In this document: in pieces, positions 43,596 to 53,715 of the stretch | How positions within the stretch are numbered: position 1 is the stretch's first letter | Layout of the letters: every line of letters starts with the position of its first letter | NCBI RefSeq assembly: GCF_001544555.2 | Contig: NZ_FCOK02000005.1 | Span: forward strand, 62,001-126,000 | DNA: 64,000 nucleotides | Origin: Caballeronia udeis | GTDB lineage: Bacteria > Pseudomonadota > Gammaproteobacteria > Burkholderiales > Burkholderiaceae | Direction: 5' to 3' | Notes under the pieces: generated by a model | Database searches by the model: none | What the model saw: only the letters and a program-made list of their open reading frames with translations | What the model was told of the DNA's origin: nothing | Position numbers and translations under genes: made by a program

Positions 43596-45050
43596 CTAAC
43601 CGCCCCTCTGCGACACATTCTGCCGCATCGATCCTCCGCCCACGCTTTGCCCGGCGTCGCGGGCGACCTTGAAGTAGCCCCATACGGAGAGCAGCGTCAG
43701 CAACCCGGCGAACAGGAACGCAAGCCGGAAATCGTCGAGCGTGAAATGCATGCCTTCCATGCTCGCCGTCTCGCCGTTAAGCAGCGCGGCGGCCCGCAAG
43801 GCCACCGCTCCGTATGCAATACCCAGTCCTATTGTCATCTGTGCAGCCGCACTCCATAACGTGCTCGCGGCGCTCATTTGCGGGGCGCCCACGTCGGCAT
43901 AAGCAAGGGTGGCAAGCAAGGAAAACTGCATGGAACGCGCCACGCCATAGACAAACACCACGATCAGCACCAAAGCCAGCGGCGACAAAGGCGTAAGGAG
44001 GCCGCATATGATGGTGAATATGCCCGCGGTCGCCACGGCGACAATCGACACATACCTGAAGCCGAAGCGCCGCAGGATCCGCGTGGTCAGCGCTTTCATG
44101 CCGAGGTTGCCAAGCGCACTGGCAAGCAGCAGCAGGCCCGACTTGAAAGCGGAAAGACCAAAACCTATCTGGAACAGCAGCGGCATCAAGTAAGGCACGG
44201 CGCCAATGCCGATACGCGTCAGCGAGCCGGTCAGGACCGTCACCGAATATGTCGGAATCTTCAGCGTCGAAAAGTCGATCAACGGATGCGGATGACCCGC
44301 CGCATAACGAACCGCCGCAAAGCCAATCACGAGGCCGGCCAGTACCACGCTGCCCGCGATCCACGGATTGCTGCCGGGCTGGCTGGCCAGTTCGGCGCCG
44401 TAGAGGATGGCGGTCAGGGCCGCGCCGCTAAGCACGAGGCCCACTATGTCCAGAGGCTTGCGCTCGGCGCCGCGCAGGTTCGGCACAAGCATGGCGACCG
44501 CTATCAACGCACAGATTCCGAACGGCACGTTCAACAGGAATATCCAGCGCCATGAGGCGTACGTGGTGATGAAACCGCCAACGGGCGGCCCGATCACCGG
44601 TGCGGCAATAGCCGGCCACGTAATGGTGGAGATGGCCTGCATGAGGCGGCTTTTCTCGGTACTGCGGACCACGATCAGCCGCCCTACCGGGACCATCATT
44701 GCGCCGCCCGCTCCCTGCAGCAAACGCGCCGCCGTGAACTCTGCAACTGAATTCGACAAGCCGCACAACACTGAAGCAATCACGAACACGACGATTGCGC
44801 TAAAGAACACCGTTCGTGAACCAACGCGGTCCGCCACCCAACCGCTTACCGGAATAAAGATCGCCAGCGCAAGCATGTAGGCGGTCATCCCGATGCTTAG
44901 CGCATTCGGGCCGACACCAAATGAACGAGCCATCTGCGGCAACGCGGTTGCAATGACCGTGGTATCCAGATACTCCATGAAGAACGTTCCCGCGACTATG
45001 TACGGCAGCCAGCGAGCGGCAGAGGATGTTGGCAACGAACTGTTGCTCAT
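43596..45050 (-). CDS. MFS drug/H+ antiporter, DHA2 (EmrB/QacA) family
   Basis: A 484-residue transporter with about 13-14 membrane segments. Family marks are the opening YIVAGTFFMEYLDTTVIATA (motif D1-like), motif A GWVADRVGSRTVFF, the basic loop after ARLLQGAGGAMMVPVGRLIV and motif C-like WPAIAAPVIGPPVGGF. It is an inner-membrane exporter, probably of toxic organic compounds. It is not next to an EmrA adaptor or obvious regulator, so substrates are unknown. Confidence 0.85.
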   Translation of the reverse strand: MSNSSLPTSSAARWLPYIVAGTFFMEYLDTTVIATALPQMARSFGVGPNALSIGMTAYMLALAIFIPVSGWVADRVGSRTVFFSAIVVFVIASVLCGLSNSVAEFTAARLLQGAGGAMMVPVGRLIVVRSTEKSRLMQAISTITWPAIAAPVIGPPVGGFITTYASWRWIFLLNVPFGICALIAVAMLVPNLRGAERKPLDIVGLVLSGAALTAILYGAELASQPGSNPWIAGSVVLAGLVIGFAAVRYAAGHPHPLIDFSTLKIPTYSVTVLTGSLTRIGIGAVPYLMPLLFQIGFGLSAFKSGLLLLASALGNLGMKALTTRILRRFGFRYVSIVAVATAGIFTIICGLLTPLSPLALVLIVVFVYGVARSMQFSLLATLAYADVGAPQMSAASTLWSAAAQMTIGLGIAYGAVALRAAALLNGETASMEGMHFTLDDFRLAFLFAGLLTLLSVWGYFKVARDAGQSVGGGSMRQNVSQRGG

Positions 45051-45530
45051 CGATAGTCCCAGGTTTGCAGCGCCAAGGCGCCGGCGACATCGCCTTGAGC
45101 GACGTGCAATAGTTGATATTGACGCTGTTTCAGCGCCGATAGATCCAGCGATTACATAAGGCCTTGCGCAAGTGCCCGCTGCGTTTGCTTTGCTTCAGAT
45201 ACACGGTCTGCTCAGCGTTAACCCGCCCGACATTATCGCGTAACACTTGGCGATATGTCTTGGGTCCATGCATCGTGAACGGCCAGTCAGCGCCAAGCCG
45301 GATCCATTCTTTCATATTTGAAAGCCTGGCGGTCAAGGGCATTCGCAATTGCATCCCGGTCAGGGAAATCATGACGCACCCATGCCGCGTCGTTGAGCCT
45401 TGCCGCGTAGTCGCCAAAGGGATCTGGCTAACTCCAGGCTTCGTTTTCTTTACCGCCCGCCTTGATAAGCGCTTGCTCCCGGCCGGCACGATATTATCCG
45501 ATCGAACCTCTCTCCCTGAACGGACACACC
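45051..45530. other. intergenic region with a doubtful small frame
   Basis: A basic 119-residue minus-strand frame (45130-45489) contains a fairly protein-like middle (LSNMKEWIRLGADWPFTMHG) but has no ribosome site or recognised family. It could be a remnant of a gene. Otherwise nothing is seen except the probable promoter of the NIPSNAP gene near its right end. Confidence 0.3.
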
Positions 45531-45836
45531 ATGATTACCTGCTACCTGCGCTACGTTATAGACCCGTCGAAACTCGACGAATTCGAGGCCTACGGAAAGA
45601 TGTGGATTCCACTGGTCGAAAAATTCGGTGGCCAGCACCATGGTTATTTCCTGCCGTCGGAGGGCGCCAGCAATGTTGCCCTGGCGTTGTTCTCGTTTCC
45701 AAGCTTGTCGGCCTATGAAGGCTACCGTCAGCAATCGCAGCGTGACCCCGAATGCCAGGCGGCATTCAAGTATGCGGAACAAACGCGGTGCATTGTCAGC
45801 TACGAGCGCAGCTTCTTCCGTCCAGTCTTCAGTTAA
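45531..45836 (+). CDS. NIPSNAP-family protein
   Basis: A 101-residue ferredoxin-like-fold protein: MITCYLRYVIDPSKLDEFEA, then WIPLVEKFGGQHHGYFLPSE with the family GG-x-H/G-Y/F turn, and ALFSFPSLSAYEGYRQQSQR. ATG 45531 is the start of the conserved part. NIPSNAP/Dabb-like proteins often bind or modify small hydrophobic compounds; no specific role can be given. Confidence 0.8.
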   Translation: MITCYLRYVIDPSKLDEFEAYGKMWIPLVEKFGGQHHGYFLPSEGASNVALALFSFPSLSAYEGYRQQSQRDPECQAAFKYAEQTRCIVSYERSFFRPVFS

Positions 45837-45852
45837 CCGCGCACCAAAAATG

Positions 45853-45879
45853 AAAAAGCCGGGAGGACTTCCCCGGCTT
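45853..45879 (-). terminator. rho-independent terminator of the second porin
   Basis: Stem AAGCCGGG (45856-45863)/CCCGGCTT (45872-45879). On the minus strand it ends in a T-run (complement of 45853-45857). It lies about 100 bases after the porin stop and could also slow transcription from the converging NIPSNAP gene. Confidence 0.75.
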
Positions 45880-45980
45880 GTCAAAGCTTCCCGCCAAGTG
45901 CACCGCGCTAAGCCGCGGTCTTCCGGCTCATCGTGCCAAAGACCGCATACATCCGCTCAAATGTTCGCTTGGAAGTTCGC

Positions 45981-47117
45981 TTAGAAGCGGGTACGCAGGC
46001 CAATGGTTGCAGCAACCTGGCTATTGGTCGACGAGGCGGTCAACCCGTTGATGTCGGCGGTCAGGCCCGAATCACCCGTACCGTTCACGTGCTGATACAC
46101 GCCTTGCAGATAAACGTCGGTACGCTTGGACAGCGCGTACGCCGTCTGCAGGGTCACCTGATTGTATTTCGGGCTTACCCCGTCAAGGCTTGCGTTAGTG
46201 AACGTGTAGGCACCCGAGAGCGTCCAGGCAGGCGTGAAGTTGTAGCGGCCGTTCACTTCATAGTTGGTAAAGCGCGCACTGCCACCTGCCAGCGCAATGC
46301 CGTTTGTCGTACCCGAAGCCGACGCGCCAATACCTGTCAGGTTGTCCAGGTGAGTCTGCGAGAACACAACGCCGACGTTTGCGGCGCCGAACGCATAGTT
46401 GACGCCCGCGCCATAGGTGCGTTGACGGCCCGCTGCAAACGTAGCGTCGGAGTTCACCGCGCCGGACGAGTTCAAAGTGGAGCCCGCACTGTTGAGCTGC
46501 ATGTAGCTGGCGGCGGCGCTCAAAGGACCGTAGTTATACGATGCGCCAAGGCTGTATGCACGGTTGTCCGAGAAACCACCTGCGGCGTTCGAGAAACCAT
46601 ACAAGCCGCCGAACTTGAAGCCGCCGTAGTTGACGCTCTGGTACTTGACCGAGTTGTCGATACGGAACGAGTTGTCGAGGTTGTCGTTGTCGAACGGGTG
46701 AGCCGCCTGTGTGCCGCCGAACTGCGTGCCCGTCAGCGCGAGCGGGCCGACATAGTCGACCATTGAGTCGTACTGGCGGCCGAGGGTGATGGCGCCTGCC
46801 TGGTCACTCGACAAACCGACGAACGCCTGACGGCCGAACTCCAGGCCATTCTGGCCCAACTTGCCGCTGTCGATATTAAAGCCATTTTCCAACGTGAAGA
46901 TGGCCTTGAGACCACCACCCAGGTCTTCGGCGCCACGCAGGCCCCAACGGCTGCCGTTAACCTGGCCGCTGGTTGCCTGAACGTTCTTGCTGCCGTCCTG
47001 GTTGTTTGTGTAAGTGATGCCCGCGTCGATCAGGCCATAGAGGGTCACGCTGTTCTGAGCGTGTGCCGCTCCGGCAAAGGTGCCTAAGACACCGAGAGCA
47101 AGAAGGGATTTCTTCAT
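45981..47117 (-). CDS. Burkholderia-type trimeric outer-membrane porin
   Basis: A 378-residue porin. The signal peptide MKKSLLALGVLGTFAGAAHA is followed by QNSVTLYGLIDAGITYTNNQ. Internal marks are GSRWGLRGAEDLGGGLKAIF and AITLGRQYDSMVDYVGP. It ends VAATIGLRTRF with the terminal Phe needed for membrane insertion. GGAGA lies upstream of ATG 47117; residues before it are not part of the protein. It is single, with its own terminator. It differs clearly from the porin at 24821-25936. Confidence 0.9.
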   Translation of the reverse strand: MKKSLLALGVLGTFAGAAHAQNSVTLYGLIDAGITYTNNQDGSKNVQATSGQVNGSRWGLRGAEDLGGGLKAIFTLENGFNIDSGKLGQNGLEFGRQAFVGLSSDQAGAITLGRQYDSMVDYVGPLALTGTQFGGTQAAHPFDNDNLDNSFRIDNSVKYQSVNYGGFKFGGLYGFSNAAGGFSDNRAYSLGASYNYGPLSAAASYMQLNSAGSTLNSSGAVNSDATFAAGRQRTYGAGVNYAFGAANVGVVFSQTHLDNLTGIGASASGTTNGIALAGGSARFTNYEVNGRYNFTPAWTLSGAYTFTNASLDGVSPKYNQVTLQTAYALSKRTDVYLQGVYQHVNGTGDSGLTADINGLTASSTNSQVAATIGLRTRF

Positions 47118-48315
47118 TTCAAATTCTCCGAAAATACGATTGAGCAACGCGGTCTGCCTGGCCAATTGCCAAGGGCTGCAAACACCGCGATCTCGTCAGA
47201 TAAACGTGCATCGCTGCGCGCACTGATCGACGTCGACGTGCGTCGGTCAGACGGGCACCATTAAACAGCAGCGATTTGCGAGGGCTGTTGGCAGCGGACA
47301 ACAAGCATCGTTACCAAGCGTTGCATCCGGCCAAACCCGTAACGCAATAATTTATGAAAGACAGCTCGCCTGGGCGAATGCCGCATGCTCGCAAAGCGTT
47401 TTGTGGAAAGGCGTGAGCGGGTGCCCGCGTGCAACGGCCGCGCAAGGCGCGGGACGTGGTCAATAGCCCGACGCGTACCCTACGGTCATGAAGGGGAACA
47501 TTCTGGAACAATCTGGTGACGCATAAAACGCCGCCAAGCCACGCTTCATACAAGGGGAGAAGACGTCATCGCTCCGGTAATACGCGCTGACGTTCGTAGT
47601 GTCCAACAGCATAATCGTTCTATAGTTAAATCAACATGAAACATAAACATGCGATCGTCCTGAAGACGTTGAGCCACTGCTTGTGTGCTTAAGCTTGTCT
47701 GCTTAAGCAGGCCTCGCGAAATCCTCACCAAGCATTTCCCTGTGTCTCCCGGCATGACCGCTGCATCCATCAGGCATGCCGTCCTGAACGCTTTTCTCTC
47801 AAGAGAAAGCGCGGCTCGCGCATCATGACAAACGCGAACGAAGGCTTTAGGCATAAGCCCGCGCGGCGACCCGACATGCGTCCCCGTTCCACCCGGCTCC
47901 GCTGATCCTCTGATGCTCCCCCTATTTCCGGCGAGAAATGCGGTAACGAAGCCGTAACGCACCGCGTCATAGGGCAGGCTACTTTAGTGACTCGTCTAGC
48001 GACTTGCACGCGAGGGCAGCAACCATGATGAAACACATCCTATCCGCACAAGTTCTTGCAGCAGTTCTGCGAGCCAGTTCAACGCCTTTGTTTTCGGAAA
48101 TGCTCGTGGCCATGTCCGCGGGCCGGGAACGCTCGGCTTTCTTTCGCAATACCGGCGCGAATACGGCCACTTTGCGGGGAAGCAGCGCCCGGTAAGGTCA
48201 GGCGCTCACTGAGGGAACAGCTTCAAGGAACAACCTCAAGGAACCGCAAGGTAACTCCTTGCCAAGGCCGCCGTCCACCCTTCAATACCTTACACTATAA
48301 TAAGGATTACAAAAT
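47118..48315. other. 1.2-kb intergenic region without a supported gene
   Basis: It holds the porin promoter at the left and the promoter of the 160-residue protein at the right (AT-rich, TACACTATAATAAGGATTAC, 48290-48309). A direct repeat GCTTAAGC occurs twice near 47688-47707. Small frames at 47546-47962 (minus) and 48004-48195 (plus) have no ribosome site or recognised family. Confidence 0.4.
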
Positions 48316-48798
48316 ATGCCTCTAGTGAAAGAAAAATTCGATCCCCACAGAAGCCCGGTTCCGGTCGAAGCGGTGGAAAGGAACGATCCGCATGAGCCCA
48401 TACATGGGTCCGTACATGAGCCCGTGCGAGTGTCTTCCATCGAGCGCATCGAGCTGGAACCCGACGGCCAGCATATGGTTGTGCATAGCGACCGGTCGAC
48501 CCTGACGTTCCACTACTCGGTATTCCGCGAACTGCTCGCCGTCCTTCCTGCCGCGATCCTGCAGTCAGAGCACATGCTCCAGCGCACGCCGCACATCAAC
48601 TTCGCGATGGGCTGCGAGGGCTGGGAACTCGGCGCGATCGACAACGGCAAAAGCCTGGTCCTGACGTTTCGCCTTCAGGGCGGCGCCGACATTTCCTTTT
48701 GCCTTCCCCGCGAACAAATCCCTCCCATGGTCGACGCGTTGATAGCCGCAGCGCGGCTGGTTCAGATTCCAACGCACGCGAGCGGTCCCTTGCAGTAA
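48316..48798 (+). CDS. unknown protein upstream of the BamA paralogue
   Basis: A 160-residue soluble protein with no signal peptide. The first ~35 residues are polar with repeated His/Glu/Pro-Val (HEPIHGSVHEPVRV). The remainder looks like a folded alpha/beta domain (RIELEPDGQHMVVHSDRSTL, LVLTFRLQGGADISFCLPRE). ATG 48316 has AAGGA ten bases upstream and a plausible promoter before it. It is the first gene of a plus-strand run leading to bamA- and lptD-like genes, 133 bases before the former. The family is not recognised. Confidence 0.55.
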   Translation: MPLVKEKFDPHRSPVPVEAVERNDPHEPIHGSVHEPVRVSSIERIELEPDGQHMVVHSDRSTLTFHYSVFRELLAVLPAAILQSEHMLQRTPHINFAMGCEGWELGAIDNGKSLVLTFRLQGGADISFCLPREQIPPMVDALIAAARLVQIPTHASGPLQ

Positions 48799-48931
48799 CC
48801 AGCTGGCGCAACGCAGTCCCTGAGCAGCCAGAAGCAGCAGGTTCAGGCCAGGCACGGCACCGATCACGTCCGATACGACGCGGAAAAGCAAGGCAACACA
48901 TTCGGGCCGATATGCTCGTCAAGTACATCAA

Positions 48932-51256
48932 ATGAAATTTAACTTCCGAACTTTCCGAACCCTACGCACCGCTCACTCAGCCGTTGCCATTGCATTGAAC
49001 GTGTTCCTTGCGCCGAGCGTCTATGCGGCGACCGCCAGTTTTGTCATCAAGGACATACAGATAGTGGGCCTGCAACGCATCGAGCCCAGCTCGGTGTTCG
49101 CCTATGTCCCGCTCAAACGAGGCGACGTGTTCTCGGACGACAAGGCGTCGGAAACCATTCGTGCCCTCTACGCAACCGGCTTCTTCGACGATGTACAGGT
49201 CGAGACGCAAGAGAACGTAGTCATTGTGAAAGTACAGGAACGCGCTGCGGTTTCGTCGATCGACTTTGCCGGCATTCACGAGTTCGACAAGGACAATCTC
49301 ACCAAGGCCTTGCATTCAGTCGGTCTTTCGCAAGGCAGCACGTACGACAAGGCGCTTGTCAGCAAAGCCGAACAGGAACTGAAACGCCAATACCTGACGC
49401 GCGGTTATTACGCCGCCGAGGTGACGACGACCGTCACGCCGATCGACCGTAACCGTGTCTCCATCCTGTTCTCGGTAGCGGAAGGTCCCAGCGCCAAGAT
49501 CCGCCAGATCAACTTCATGGGCAATCACATTGCAAGCTCGTCGACGCTACTCGACGAGATGCAGTTATCGACGCCTAACTGGTTCTCCTGGTACACGAAG
49601 AACGATCTCTACGCGAAGGACAAGCTCACGGGGGATCTGGAAAAGGTGCGCTCGTATTACTTGAATCGTGGATATCTGGAGTTCAATATTGACTCCACGC
49701 AAGTGTCGATCTCGCCTGACAAGAAGGACATGTACTTGACAGTCACCATTCACGAGGGTGAGCCGTACACCATTTCCAGCATACAGCTTGGCGGCAACCT
49801 GCTCGATCGCAACGCCGAGTTGCAAAAGCTCGTAGCGATCCGCGCGGGCGAGCGTTTCTCGGCCGAAAAATTGCAAGCCACCACCCAGGGCCTGGTCGAC
49901 AAGCTGGGGGAGTATGGCTACGCGTTCGCGCAGGTCAATGCCCAGCCGGAGATTGACCAGGTCCACCATACGGTTGCGTTGACGTTGCAGGTCGAGCCGG
50001 GACGCCGCGTATATGTGCGCCGCGTGAGCATTGAAGGCAACACCCGGACGCGCGACGAGGTGATACGTCGTGAAATGCGGCAGATGGAAAGCTCATGGTT
50101 CGACAGCAACCGCGTGAAGGTCTCGAAGGAACGGATTGATCGTCTGGGATATTTTACGAACACGGAGATAACCACGGTCCCCGTTCCCGGCACCACCGAT
50201 GAAGTCGACATAGACGTCAAGGTGGAAGAGAAACCTACAGGTGCGATCACGCTGGGCGCCGGCTATGATTCGAGCGACAAGGTGGTGCTGTCGGCCGGGG
50301 TGTCGCAGGACAACGTGTTCGGCTCAGGAACAACGCTCGCGGTGAACGTGAATACCGCGACGACGTACCGGACTTTGTCGGTGACGCAAACCGATCCGTA
50401 TTTTACGATCGACGGCATCAAGCGCATTACTGACGTGTATTACAGAACCACATATCCGCTTTACAACTTCAGCGATACGAGTTTTCGGATTACATCAGTA
50501 GGCGCGGACATGAAGTTCGGCATACCTTTCTCCGAAACGGACATGGTCTATTTTGGCATCGGTTTCGAGCAGGACCGGTTCAACACGGACTCGTCAACGC
50601 CACAAAGCTACCTGGACTATGTGGCTGAGTTCGGGCGCGTGGTGAACAACGTTCCGCTGACGGTCGGCTGGTCGCACGACGCACGCGACAGCGCGCTGAT
50701 ACCGAGCAAGGGCTATTTTCTCCAGGCCAACGGTGAGTTGGGAACGCCCGCGGGAAATACCCAGTACTACAAATCAGATATCCAGGCCCAGTACTATTAC
50801 ACGCCCGCCAGAGGGTTTATTCTCGGCCTGAATTTCCAGGCAGGTTATGGTCACGGCATACGCGGCGACGCCTATCCGATCTTCAAGAACTACTATGGCG
50901 GCGGTATTGGCTCCGTGCTGGGCTACGAGTCCGGTTCGCTTGGACCCCGCGACGCCACCACCAACGACCCTATCGGCGGGTCGAAGATGATCGTCGGGAA
51001 CATAGAAATGACCGTCCCGTTGCCGGGTACCGGGTACGACCGGACGCTGCGCGTGTTTACCTTTGTCGACGGCGGCAACGTCTGGGGCGACGAGGGCAAC
51101 AGCGTAGGCGCTAACGGCTTGCGTTACAGCTATGGTGCGGGACTTGAGTGGATATCCCCGATCGGGCCGCTCAAGCTGGACCTCGGTTTCCCGATCGTGC
51201 GGCACGCGGGAGACCAATACCAGAAGTTCCAATTCCAGATCGGCACGTCGTTCTAA
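48932..51256 (+). CDS. BamA/Omp85 paralogue
   Basis: A 774-residue outer-membrane assembly protein of normal BamA length. The signal peptide is in the first ~32 residues (ALNVFLAPSVYAA). Five POTRA repeats follow (FVIKDIQIVGLQRIEPSSVF, SSIDFAGIHEFDKDNLTKAL, KIRQINFMGNHIASSSTLLD, TISSIQLGGNLLDRNAELQK, RRVSIEGNTRTRDEVIRREM). A 16-strand barrel ends with FQFQIGTSF. The conserved lid motif VRGF/Y reads VLGYE at 662-666, so the near-invariant Arg is Leu. It lies in front of an lptD-like gene rather than between rseP and skp, so it is likely an extra copy, perhaps with a specialised client. Confidence 0.85.
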   Translation: MKFNFRTFRTLRTAHSAVAIALNVFLAPSVYAATASFVIKDIQIVGLQRIEPSSVFAYVPLKRGDVFSDDKASETIRALYATGFFDDVQVETQENVVIVKVQERAAVSSIDFAGIHEFDKDNLTKALHSVGLSQGSTYDKALVSKAEQELKRQYLTRGYYAAEVTTTVTPIDRNRVSILFSVAEGPSAKIRQINFMGNHIASSSTLLDEMQLSTPNWFSWYTKNDLYAKDKLTGDLEKVRSYYLNRGYLEFNIDSTQVSISPDKKDMYLTVTIHEGEPYTISSIQLGGNLLDRNAELQKLVAIRAGERFSAEKLQATTQGLVDKLGEYGYAFAQVNAQPEIDQVHHTVALTLQVEPGRRVYVRRVSIEGNTRTRDEVIRREMRQMESSWFDSNRVKVSKERIDRLGYFTNTEITTVPVPGTTDEVDIDVKVEEKPTGAITLGAGYDSSDKVVLSAGVSQDNVFGSGTTLAVNVNTATTYRTLSVTQTDPYFTIDGIKRITDVYYRTTYPLYNFSDTSFRITSVGADMKFGIPFSETDMVYFGIGFEQDRFNTDSSTPQSYLDYVAEFGRVVNNVPLTVGWSHDARDSALIPSKGYFLQANGELGTPAGNTQYYKSDIQAQYYYTPARGFILGLNFQAGYGHGIRGDAYPIFKNYYGGGIGSVLGYESGSLGPRDATTNDPIGGSKMIVGNIEMTVPLPGTGYDRTLRVFTFVDGGNVWGDEGNSVGANGLRYSYGAGLEWISPIGPLKLDLGFPIVRHAGDQYQKFQFQIGTSF

Positions 51257-51259
51257 CCC

Positions 51260-53605
51260 GTGCCGTCCGTAGAAACACCCATCAGGTTCGCGCCACGCAT
51301 GCGTCATATCGCCGTCGCAGCGGCGATCGTCATGTCCCTCACACCCTCGCTCGCACGCGCGCAATTGAGCGGCGCGGCGGCTCAGGCGGAGCCGGTCGAC
51401 CCGCCCTGGGGCCTGCGGGTCGCACCTCAAATAACGGATCATCCGTTGCCGGCAAACGGCTCTCCGTCCGTGTTCGGCATTGGCGACTCGGCGGATGGCG
51501 ACGAGGACCGCGACCTGTCCCTCAAGGGTCATGGAGAGCTTCGACGCGACGCCACTCTTGTCAAAGGCGACGCGGTTCACTACGACATCGACCGCAATGT
51601 GGCCGATGCCTACGGCCATGTGCGCATAGTCGATAACTACGACGTCTTTGTCGGGCCCGAAGCGCATCTGCACGTGGAGGCCAACGAAGGCACCATCGCC
51701 ACACCGACCTATCACTTCAAACTGACGGGCGGATCGGGGAGCGCGGACAGGATCGACCTGATCGATAACGAACGTTCAGTCGTGCATCACGGCACATACA
51801 CCGCGTGCCAGTGCGAAACCGATCCTGCCTGGTACCTCAAGGCGGCAAGTTTCGATATGGACCAGGGGTCGAACGAAGGCATTGCTCACAATGGCGTGCT
51901 GTTCTTTCAAGGCGTGCCCATCTTCGCGAGTCCGTGGTTGTCGTTTCCGTTGTCCAACGCTCGCCAGAGCGGCTTTCTCCCGCCGACCTTCTCGCTGAGT
52001 TCGACGAATGGATTCGACCTCAGCGTCCCGTATTACTTCAACATTGCGCCGAACTACGACCTGACGGTGACACCGCGCTATATGTCCAAGCGCGGCGCCA
52101 TGCTGACAACGAATTACCGCTATTTGTCGCCTACCTATTCGGGCTCGGTGACCATTGCGTATCTGCCCAACGACGCCCTGACCAAGACCAACCGCTATTC
52201 GATCAACATCGTGCACAACCAGAACTTCGGCGACGGGTTGGCTGCCTATGTCAACTATTCGCAGGTGTCGGACGTCAACGTCACAACGGACCTGGCTTCG
52301 AATACCGCGTCGCTGGTCAATGGGCAGGACATCTTCCAGCAGGAGGCCGGCGTAACGTACAACAGCGGCCCATGGTCGGTGGTGGCACGGGTGCAGCGCT
52401 GGCAATCATTCAGCACGTCGCCGCCCTACAATCGTGCGCCGGAAGTGGACGTTAAATACAATCAGTACAACCTGGGCGGATTTGATTTCGGCGCCGAAGC
52501 CGACGCCGCGCGCTTCACCATTTCCACGGCGGACTCCACGGAAGGCAGCCGTTTTACGTTCAATCCCTACGTCAGCTATCCGTTGTCCGGACCCGGATGG
52601 TTCATCACGCCGAAGGTCCAGTGGCACTACGTAGCCTACGACCTCTCCTCGATCGGAAGCACGGCGCCAACGGGACAGCCGAAGAGCTTTTCGTTCAATG
52701 TGCCCACATTCAGTGTGGACTCGGGGCTCATATTCGAACGCAGCATTCGCCTGTTCGGAACGGACTATATCCAGACGCTGGAACCGCGGCTCTACTACGT
52801 CTACACGCCCTACCGGAACCAGACCTTCGCACCCATCTTCGACACGGGCGAAGAGGACTTTGGACTGGCCCAGATTTTCACCGACAACACCTTCGTTGGC
52901 GGCGACCGGGTTGCCGACCTGAACCGTGTCACGGCTGCCATCACGAGCAGGTTCATCAACCAGGCGACCGGTGATGAACGGGCTCGCTTCGTCGTGGCGC
53001 AACAATACTATTTCACCAATCCGCAAGTGACGCTGGAGCCGGGTGCGGCCGTGACCGACATCCGCGGCAGCGACGTGATTGTCGGCGCATCGCTCAAGAT
53101 AGGCCCGGGCTTTACGACAGAGCAAGCGGTCCAGTACGACGAGCAGCGCAACCAGCTTGACCAGGGTACCTCCGGCTTCACCTGGAAACCGGGAGATCGG
53201 GAAGTAGTCAGCCTTGCTTATCGCTATACCCGTGCCGACGAGGACCTGGACAACGAGGCGGAAAACCAGATCGTGGCATCCGGTCAATGGCCGCTGAGCC
53301 GCAACCTTTACGCTGTGGGCCAGGCCAATTACGACATGGTCGCTCATCGCCTGGTGGCGGGATTGCTCGGCGTTCAGTACAACGCGGATTGCTGGGCGCT
53401 CAGCTTCGCGGTGCAAAAGTATACGAACATTGCCACCTCAACGACCACGGCCAGCAGCGCTACTCGCGTCCTGTTGCAGCTTCAGCTCAAGGGGCTGACG
53501 AAGATCGACAATGGCTTGTCCGAGCAATTCCGTGCAAGCATTCCGGGCTATACGCCCTTGCCTGCGCCGCCTGCGCCCGAGTCGCGGTTCTCGGATTACG
53601 AATGA
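51260..53605 (+). CDS. LptD-type LPS transport protein, paralogue
   Basis: A 781-residue protein with an N-terminal OstA/jellyroll domain (LSLKGHGELRRDATLVKGDA...) and a large LptD barrel (VFFQGVPIFASPWLSFPLS-like FFQGVPIFASPWLSFPLSNA). Translation may start at GTG 51260, three bases after the bamA-like stop, or at ATG 51299, which begins a good signal peptide (MRHIAVAAAIVMSLTPSLARA). Only three cysteines are seen: C183, C185 (TACQCETDP) and C711 (NADCWALSF). The N-terminal Cys and one of the usual adjacent C-terminal pair are missing. It would place LPS or a related glycolipid in the outer leaflet. Confidence 0.82.
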   Translation: MPSVETPIRFAPRMRHIAVAAAIVMSLTPSLARAQLSGAAAQAEPVDPPWGLRVAPQITDHPLPANGSPSVFGIGDSADGDEDRDLSLKGHGELRRDATLVKGDAVHYDIDRNVADAYGHVRIVDNYDVFVGPEAHLHVEANEGTIATPTYHFKLTGGSGSADRIDLIDNERSVVHHGTYTACQCETDPAWYLKAASFDMDQGSNEGIAHNGVLFFQGVPIFASPWLSFPLSNARQSGFLPPTFSLSSTNGFDLSVPYYFNIAPNYDLTVTPRYMSKRGAMLTTNYRYLSPTYSGSVTIAYLPNDALTKTNRYSINIVHNQNFGDGLAAYVNYSQVSDVNVTTDLASNTASLVNGQDIFQQEAGVTYNSGPWSVVARVQRWQSFSTSPPYNRAPEVDVKYNQYNLGGFDFGAEADAARFTISTADSTEGSRFTFNPYVSYPLSGPGWFITPKVQWHYVAYDLSSIGSTAPTGQPKSFSFNVPTFSVDSGLIFERSIRLFGTDYIQTLEPRLYYVYTPYRNQTFAPIFDTGEEDFGLAQIFTDNTFVGGDRVADLNRVTAAITSRFINQATGDERARFVVAQQYYFTNPQVTLEPGAAVTDIRGSDVIVGASLKIGPGFTTEQAVQYDEQRNQLDQGTSGFTWKPGDREVVSLAYRYTRADEDLDNEAENQIVASGQWPLSRNLYAVGQANYDMVAHRLVAGLLGVQYNADCWALSFAVQKYTNIATSTTTASSATRVLLQLQLKGLTKIDNGLSEQFRASIPGYTPLPAPPAPESRFSDYE

Positions 53606-53715
53606 AACCGGACGCGTGAGGGAACTCCGGCGTGGCCGCGCCCTGCACGCGTTCGGCACTTCTCTGTCACAGTGGAGGACTCCGGCCAGTTCCACTCACT
53701 GACAACCCGATCCTC

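Noticed and set aside
48004..48195. 63-residue frames on both strands before the 160-residue protein
   Set aside because: Neither has a ribosome site or clear protein character.
52406..53416. 336-residue minus-strand frame inside the lptD-like gene
   Set aside because: It is fully covered by a recognised plus-strand gene, with no independent evidence.
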